This document shows positions 34,210 through 38,653 of a DNA stretch of 38,653 nucleotides, one piece after another. The position numbers and the translations under genes were made by a program. Source of the DNA: Thermotogales bacterium (GTDB lineage: Bacteria > Thermotogota > Thermotogae > Petrotogales > Kosmotogaceae); contig PWXG01000009.1 in assembly GCA_003561215.1 (NCBI GenBank), forward strand, positions 1-38,653, in the 5' to 3' direction. The first letter of the stretch is position 1, and the number at the start of each line of letters is the position of its first letter. Below the pieces are notes generated by a model. It was not told the DNA's origin and did no database searches. It saw only the letters and a list, made by a program, of their open reading frames with translations.

Positions 34210-34241
34210 TTGAAGGGGCTTATCTTTCAGAAGCTTTTCAA
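34210..34241. repeat. Imperfect inverted repeat between divergent RND genes
   Basis: ttgaaggggctt and aagcttttcaa can pair over about 11 bases with one bulged G and G-T wobbles, around a 9-base loop. It lies in the 193-base divergent region shared by the two RND-superfamily genes. No T-tract follows, so a regulator site or leader hairpin is more likely than a terminator. The rest of the gap shows no further gene or clear promoter. Confidence 0.35.
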
Positions 34242-34340
34242 CAAAGGAGACCAAGCAATTAACCGAGTCAGTTCTATTCATGACAACAGGATCAGCATCA
34301 TGAAAAAATCTAGCTCATTCCAGAGCAAGGTGGGAATCTG

Positions 34341-34934
34341 GTGATAAATGGTCTGAGGACTCTTCTTCGAAAGACTACCGGCGTCCCCATGAAGCTGGCT
34401 AAGGCTGCATCAGAGACCCTGAGCAATGCTGCAAGTGATTATCCTGTTATTACGCTGGCAGTCATCTTCGCACTTGTCTTTCTTCTGACGATTCAGATCA
34501 GGAATATCAGGTTTGAGACTGATATAACTAATCTGGCCGACGAAGCATCGGAAGCAGCGAGGGAGATCGAACGGGCAGCTCGTGACTTCTCTGTTGGTGA
34601 TCCTCTAAGGCTTGTCTTGATAGGAGATGCCACCGATCCGTCTGTTCTATGGCGCGCCTCAGAAATAGCGGCCGATCTTCGCCGGATACAGAATGTCGCC
34701 AGGGTTTCCACCCCTTTTGATGCCATGTATCTTTCTTTGGAGGGACTCTCTGTTGTTTCCAGGTTTGTGATGCAAGATTTTCCCAGAACCGAAGAAGCCG
34801 TGTTGGGTTTCTTCAGCAATCTCTCGAAAAGCTACACTGCAGGACATATGATAAGCGAGTCAGCGGATGCCATCCTTTTCGACCTATTCGTGCGTGGAGG
34901 AGCGGGATCAAGAGGGAAAACCGCGATTTCTTAA
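34341..34934 (+). pseudogene. RND-superfamily (MMPL/COG1033-type) exporter, N-terminal part, ended by in-frame TAA
   Basis: 197 codons from GTG 34341, with AAGGTGG 7 bases upstream. It holds TM1 (VITLAVIFALVFLLTIQI) and part of the first external domain (RNIRFETDITNLADE, then FSVGDPLRLVLIGDA). It stops at TAA 34932-34934 in the middle of that domain. The same frame then stays open without any shift to 36671, and the joined product would be about 776 aa, a normal size for this family. One base change would account for the stop. It is most simply the 5' half of a broken gene; a sequencing error or stop readthrough are alternatives. Confidence 0.78.
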
Positions 34935-36671
34935 ATAGAGCAGACTCTGGAGGAGAAATGGGATTCCGGAAACTATTTCCTTGTTGGAGAGGTTTTTCTC
35001 GGATACTCGGTGGACAGAACGGTCCTCAGAGATGTGTATCTCCTTTTTCCGATTTCAATTATCCTTTTCATTTTAGTGGTGATGTTCAGCTTTCGTTCAT
35101 TAACTGCGTTGCTGGTTATCGGATCTACTGTGATTGTTACAGTTACCAGCACACTGGGGCTCATGGCCTGGAGAGGGACAACTCTTACCATAGTGAGTGC
35201 TACACTTCCAGTACTTCTTGTTGCGCTTGGAAGTGCAGATGGTATTCATGTGTTTTGTCGATACAAAGAAACACTTAAGACCGAAGCCAACAAGAAAACA
35301 GCCCTGAAAAAGGCTATGCGCTCGCTGGTTGCTCCGATATTTATGACCTCCGCGACTACAGCAGCGGGATTCGCTGCTCTTATGACGTCATCAGTTATAC
35401 CTGTGCGTGATTTTGGTCTATACAGTGTATTCGGTATTCTCCTGGCCATGGTTTACTCGCTGTCAGGCATACCGGCTATCCTTGCTATTGTGCCGAAACC
35501 ACGAGAAGCATTAAGTGGGTCAAGAACCGGCCTTTCATTGGCAAGAGTTCTCGAATTCGTTGCAGTTGCCGGACAGAAGCACTGGAAAGCGGTTCTGGTG
35601 GTGGGGCTTTCCAGTGTAGTTGTCTCTGCGCTCGGCATTACACAGCTGCAGTTCGAGTCAAATCTTGCAAGGTATTTCAGGAGAGGAAGCGACGTTTCAC
35701 TCGGAATTCGGGAATATGAGAAACGATTCGGTGGATCTTCAACGCTAATGGTAATTGTGGATTCCGGAAACGAGGGCGGCACTCTCCAACCGGATTTCAT
35801 GGAGATGCTAGGAGAAATGCACGCGCGAGTTGAGGGTTATCCCCTGCTCTCTAACACCAGTTCATTCCTTAGTTTTGCAGAAAGCATCACCCCTCATGGA
35901 ACGCAAGGCACCATAGCTGCGCTGTTACTGAAAAACCTTGGAACCATAGGCTTGCAAGGATATATTAGCAGAGACGGGATGAGAAAAGCTGCCATTCAAA
36001 CATACATCTACAGTGCTGAAGCCGCTGACGCATCTAGAACGCTCTTGCAGCTTGAAAAAGAACTCAAGGGGGTTGCCCATCCTGGCGTTGATGTGGTCCT
36101 GGCCGGTACTCCGAAGGTCGTAGAGTTTCACATGAAAGAATTCGCATCAAGTCAGACAAGAAGCATCTTGATTTCCGGCGCAGCTGTATGGCTGATTGTC
36201 TCGTTCCTTTTTGGCTCAATCGGAATCGGAACACTCGCGATGATTCCTCTGTGTCTTGCCGTTCTTATCAATTTCGGGATGATGGGGATAGCGGGAATTC
36301 CACTTGACGCTGCCACAATCCTGATTGCGAGTATCTCGATAGGAGTTGGTGCTGACTACTCGATTCATCTCCTGGAAAAGATTACCGAGGATGAGAAGCG
36401 CTTGAGTGGAAGTTTGGAGGCCTTCGTGAGTTCGATCAGGAGCGTAGGAGAGGCGATTGTGATAAATACTATGACATTGTTCGCAGGATTTGCAGTCTTT
36501 GCCTTTTCTTCTTTTCTCACAGTCGCCTACTTTGGTGTTCTTACTGCCATGACTCTTGCTGTGAGCTGCTGTACGGCGCTGATCATCATCCCTGCGTTTC
36601 TTGCAATTCGGATCAACAGACACGCATCTAGCTATAGAGAGCCGATCCGAGTGAAAGACGTCAAATGGTGA
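34935..36671 (+). pseudogene. RND-superfamily (MMPL/COG1033-type) exporter, C-terminal part after the in-frame stop
   Basis: Continues in the same frame as the N-terminal part. The first 25 codons (IEQTLEEKWDSGNYFLVGE and onward) match the rest of the first external domain, then TM2-6 (LFPISIILFILVVMF onward, with GSADGIHVFCRYKE), TM7 (WKAVLVVGLSSVVVSALGI), the second external domain and TM8-12 (SISIGVGADYSIHLLE). The only in-frame starts are internal, such as GTG 35010 just before TM2, with no good ribosome site. The fragment alone would lack TM1 and half a domain, so independent function is doubtful. Substrate of the intact exporter is unknown; relatives move lipids or hopanoid-like molecules. 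Confidence 0.78.
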
Positions 36672-36687
36672 TATTCTTGTCTTGAGA

Positions 36688-36709
36688 ATTGGCAATTGAT
36701 TCTGCCAAT
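36688..36709. repeat. Inverted repeat upstream of the PfkB kinase gene
   Basis: attggca and tgccaat form a perfect 7-base stem around an 8-base loop in the 60-base gap. No T-run follows, so it is either a weak terminator for the exporter gene or an operator for the kinase gene, whose ribosome site begins 8 bases further on. Confidence 0.4.
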
Positions 36710-36731
36710 GATTGCAGGGTGATGAGCAATC

Positions 36732-37616
36732 GTGATTGCAGTTTGCGGAAATGTCAATGTTGATATTTCGGCCTTCATCGAATCCTCAGAGAACCGTGAA
36801 GACAACCGGATTAAGAGGCTTATCACCGGTCTTGGCGGTACTGCGGCAAATACTGCAGTTCAGCTGGCAAGAATGGGTGAAAGAGTTGTTCTGTACTGCT
36901 CAGTCGGCGACGATGTTCTGGCAGGTTTTGTTCGGCAGAAGCTTCTTGAAGAGAATGTTAGGTCATTCGAGCTGGTTAACCTTGGTGCATCAACGGGACT
37001 ATGTTTCGTTAAGATCTCTGAGAACGGAGAAAGACAGTTATTCACGCACAGAGGAGCCAACGACCTTATCAAAGCACAGGATATTGACAAAAACGCATCG
37101 ATTCTTTACTTTGCAGGTATCCGCCCGCTTGACCTCAAGGAGTTTTGCGAGATGTCAGATTATGGCCGAACGGTGGTTTATTCACCTGGCGGAATTGTAT
37201 CGTTCGAGAACACCGGGGAGCTTGCAGAAATCTCCAGCATGGTAGACCATCTGATAGTTAACGAGAGTGAATATGAGCAGATAAGGCAGGAGGACAAGAT
37301 CTCGTCGAGATTCACGGTAGTCACACTCGGAAAAGAAGGCGCGAAAATATCAGAGACGAATGTGAAGAAGGCATCTTACTTTGTTCCTGTGATCGATACC
37401 ACAGGAGCAGGGGATGCCTTCTCCGCGGGTTATCTGTTTGGAGTCCATCACTGTCTTGCCATTGATGACTGTCTCGTACTCGGCAACATCATGGGAGCCC
37501 TTGCAGTTTCTGGAGAAGGTTCTCAGGGCCCGCTGTCTCTACACGATATAAAAAGGTTCCTTCGGGAACGAGAGCCCGTATTATTCAGCAGGATCAGGTG
37601 CTTCTTCGATCAGTAG
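36732..37616 (+). CDS. PfkB-family (ribokinase-like) carbohydrate kinase
   Basis: 294 aa. The N-terminal strand VCGNVNVDI and [17 protein letters not shown] form the sugar-binding part. The C-terminal signature [14 protein letters not shown] (222-235) carries the anion hole and catalytic base Asp228. Substrate could be ribose, a hexose, a deoxygluconate or a nucleoside; sequence alone does not decide. GTG start at 36732 lies 8 bases after GGGTGAT. Its 3' end overlaps the convergent rubrerythrin gene by 7 bases. Confidence 0.9.
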   Translation: MIAVCGNVNVDISAFIESSENREDNRIKRLITGLGGTAANTAVQLARMGERVVLYCSVGDDVLAGFVRQKLLEENVRSFELVNLGASTGLCFVKISENGERQLFTHRGANDLIKAQDIDKNASILYFAGIRPLDLKEFCEMSDYGRTVVYSPGGIVSFENTGELAEISSMVDHLIVNESEYEQIRQEDKISSRFTVVTLGKEGAKISETNVKKASYFVPVIDTTGAGDAFSAGYLFGVHHCLAIDDCLVLGNIMGALAVSGEGSQGPLSLHDIKRFLREREPVLFSRIRCFFDQ

Positions 37617-38197
37617 TTCTCTGCCAGGAGCTCAAAATGGCTTCTGGAATGCTTGCAGGCAGGGCAAGCTTCAGGAGCCCCCACCCCTTTGGCAATATAT
37701 CCGCAGTTTCTACACTTCCAGACAGTTGTGGCAGGTTTGATGAAGACCTGGTTATTCTTCACGTTTTCGGCGAGCTTCAGATAACGAATCTCATGCTTCT
37801 CTTCAACCTTTGCTATTTGTCTGAAAGAATCCGCGATTTCTCTGAAGCCCTCTTTTTCTGCAGTTTCTGCAAAATTCGGATAGAGTTCCGTCCATTCTTC
37901 ATTTTCGCCAGCAGCAGAAGCCTTGAGATTCTCGAACGTGGTTCTGAGTTCGACAGGGTAATCAGCATCAACGCGAACCATGACAGGTAGATCGGTTATG
38001 TTCTCAACGATGTGCTTGTAGAAAACCTTGGCGTGTTCTTTCTCGTTGTCGGCAGTCTCGGTGAAGATCGCTGCTATCTGTTCATACCCTTCCTTTTTTG
38101 CAATCGATGCAAAGAAGGAATAGCGATTTCTTGCCTGTGATTCTCCCGCAAAGGCCTTCATAAGGTTTCCCAGCGTCTCTGTTCCGTTAAGTTTCAA
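37610..38197 (-). CDS. rbr: Rubrerythrin
   Basis: 195 aa. Rubrerythrin reduces hydrogen peroxide in the cytoplasm of anaerobes. The four-helix diiron domain shows Glu19 ([10 protein letters not shown]), ExxH at 52-55 and ExxH at 132-135. A C-terminal rubredoxin-like domain has CxxC pairs at 162/165 and 178/181 (CRNCGY and CPAC). I chose TTG 38197, 8 bases after GGAGG; a GTG three codons earlier lies inside the ribosome site. The N-terminus [16 protein letters not shown] fits the family. It stands alone, with no adjacent superoxide reductase. Confidence 0.96.
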   Translation of the reverse strand: MKLNGTETLGNLMKAFAGESQARNRYSFFASIAKKEGYEQIAAIFTETADNEKEHAKVFYKHIVENITDLPVMVRVDADYPVELRTTFENLKASAAGENEEWTELYPNFAETAEKEGFREIADSFRQIAKVEEKHEIRYLKLAENVKNNQVFIKPATTVWKCRNCGYIAKGVGAPEACPACKHSRSHFELLAENY

Positions 38198-38266
38198 ATC
38201 GCTCACCTCCGCAATTATGTGAAATGAATTCGCCGTAAAAATACTATCAAGGACGCATCCGGATCT

Positions 38267-38653
38267 TCAGAAAATGCTTTTCATAAAGTCTCCGGAGATG
38301 ATGAATCTGTCTGAAAGCGTCTCAAGGTGCATCTCTATTTCGGAGAAAGCTTCGACGACAAGAGGATCATAACGCTTGCCTGACCCCTCATTGATGCTTC
38401 TCACGACCTCCATGTGTGTGAAGATTCTGTTGTATGGCCTGGGTGTTCTCATTGCTCCGTAAGCATCGCATACCGCCAGGATTCTTGCAGACAACGGGAT
38501 CTTGTCCGATTGAAGTCCTTCCGGATATCCCTTCCCGTCGTATCTTTCATGGTGAAACAGAGCGGTACATCTAGCAAACTCGAGAGCGTCGTGAGAGCCG
38601 CCCTGCTCCTGGATAAGCATATCAACCAATTCTGCGCCTTTTGCAGGATGCTC
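38267..38653 (-). CDS. HD-GYP domain c-di-GMP phosphodiesterase (C-terminal part)
   Basis: The gene enters from the right edge; 128 codons are visible. HHERYDGKGYPEGL carries the H-H and GYP signature, preceded by EHPAKGAEL and followed by ILAVCDAYGAMRTPRPY, all typical of HD-GYP domains that hydrolyse c-di-GMP. The first HD motif and any sensor domain lie outside. The gene ends 69 bases before rubrerythrin on the same strand. With the PAS-GGDEF protein it shows that c-di-GMP is both made and broken down. Confidence 0.92.
   Translation of the reverse strand, partial: EHPAKGAELVDMLIQEQGGSHDALEFARCTALFHHERYDGKGYPEGLQSDKIPLSARILAVCDAYGAMRTPRPYNRIFTHMEVVRSINEGSGKRYDPLVVEAFSEIEMHLETLSDRFIISGDFMKSIF

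Noticed and set aside
34958-35278. 106-aa frame from ATG 34958 with a fine GGAGGAGAA ribosome site
   Set aside because: It lies in a different frame from the exporter, and the exporter frame codes for clear transmembrane helices over the same bases. The product looks like a shadow.
38198-38206. GTG 38206 as rubrerythrin start
   Set aside because: The codon is part of the GGAGGTGAG ribosome site; TTG 38197 has ideal spacing and gives the family N-terminus.
38198-38266. Promoter or peroxide-responsive operator ahead of rubrerythrin
   Set aside because: TTGATA and CATAAT are present but their spacing is about 25 bases, and no PerR-like palindrome is visible.
1-38653. CRISPR arrays, insertion sequences, integrases, rRNA
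   Set aside because: No spaced direct repeats, transposase motifs or rRNA segments were seen on reading either strand.

Overview
The window looks like chromosome from a member of the Thermotogota, most likely a mesophilic or moderately thermophilic Mesotoga/Kosmotoga-type lineage. This is inference from protein character: a GalA-type GH36 alpha-galactosidase, class III anaerobic ribonucleotide reductase without an oxygen-dependent partner, rubrerythrin, a secreted GH13 enzyme, a DUF362 ferredoxin protein, c-di-GMP proteins, and frequent GTG/TTG starts behind strong GGAGG sites. No phage, transposon, CRISPR array or rRNA was seen. Coding density is very high and no gene-free stretch exceeds about 300 bases. 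The longest gap, 7126-7376, holds the surE leader and a short protein-like remnant.

Layout. 1-1350: the start of a possible P-loop NTPase, a GT4 glycosyltransferase, and a divergent tRNA-Gln(CTG) with a perfect sigma-70 promoter. 1358-4664 (minus): comF and a DinG-type Fe-S helicase, preceded by tRNA-Leu(GAG), which has its own consensus promoter and terminator. 4726-7125 (minus): surE-def-fmt plus a CxxC-less HMA-like protein, a protein-maturation and repair operon in which surE seems to start at CTG. 7377-12561 (minus): a seven-gene operon. It begins with a large secreted protein (degenerate metallopeptidase-like region, propeller-like middle, possible barrel) and continues with a 60-aa protein, SCP2, DsrE-like, LUD-domain, acylphosphatase and PAS-GGDEF genes.

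12667-15214 (plus): an ECF-type S component and a secreted GH13 glucan hydrolase. 15258-19747 (minus): nrdD-nrdG-galA, a nucleotide-reduction operon with alpha-galactosidase at its tail and two NrdR-like boxes at the promoter. 19900-21562 (minus): a DEDDh exonuclease and an M20 amidohydrolase. 21619-27834 (plus): a tightly overlapped operon of an unknown 90-aa protein, DUF362 protein, glpK, tsaE, lon and engB. 27813-29072 (minus): a divergent GH1 glycosidase that overlaps engB tail to tail.

29185-31014 (plus): an exported protein made of 14 WD40 repeats, consistent with two seven-bladed propellers. 31028-34147 (minus): an RND efflux pump without a visible adaptor. 34341-36671 (plus): a second RND-superfamily exporter interrupted by an in-frame TAA. 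36732-38653: a PfkB sugar kinase, rubrerythrin and the C-terminal part of an HD-GYP phosphodiesterase.

Together the genes describe an anaerobic sugar fermenter: carbohydrate uptake and hydrolysis (GH13, GH36, GH1, glycerol kinase, PfkB), anaerobic dNTP synthesis, oxidative-stress defence, envelope transport and c-di-GMP turnover. The main points of interest are the NrdR-controlled nrd-galA unit, the CTG-started surE, the interrupted RND gene, the degenerate-peptidase envelope protein, the exported twin WD40 propeller and the GH1 enzyme with altered sugar-binding residues.
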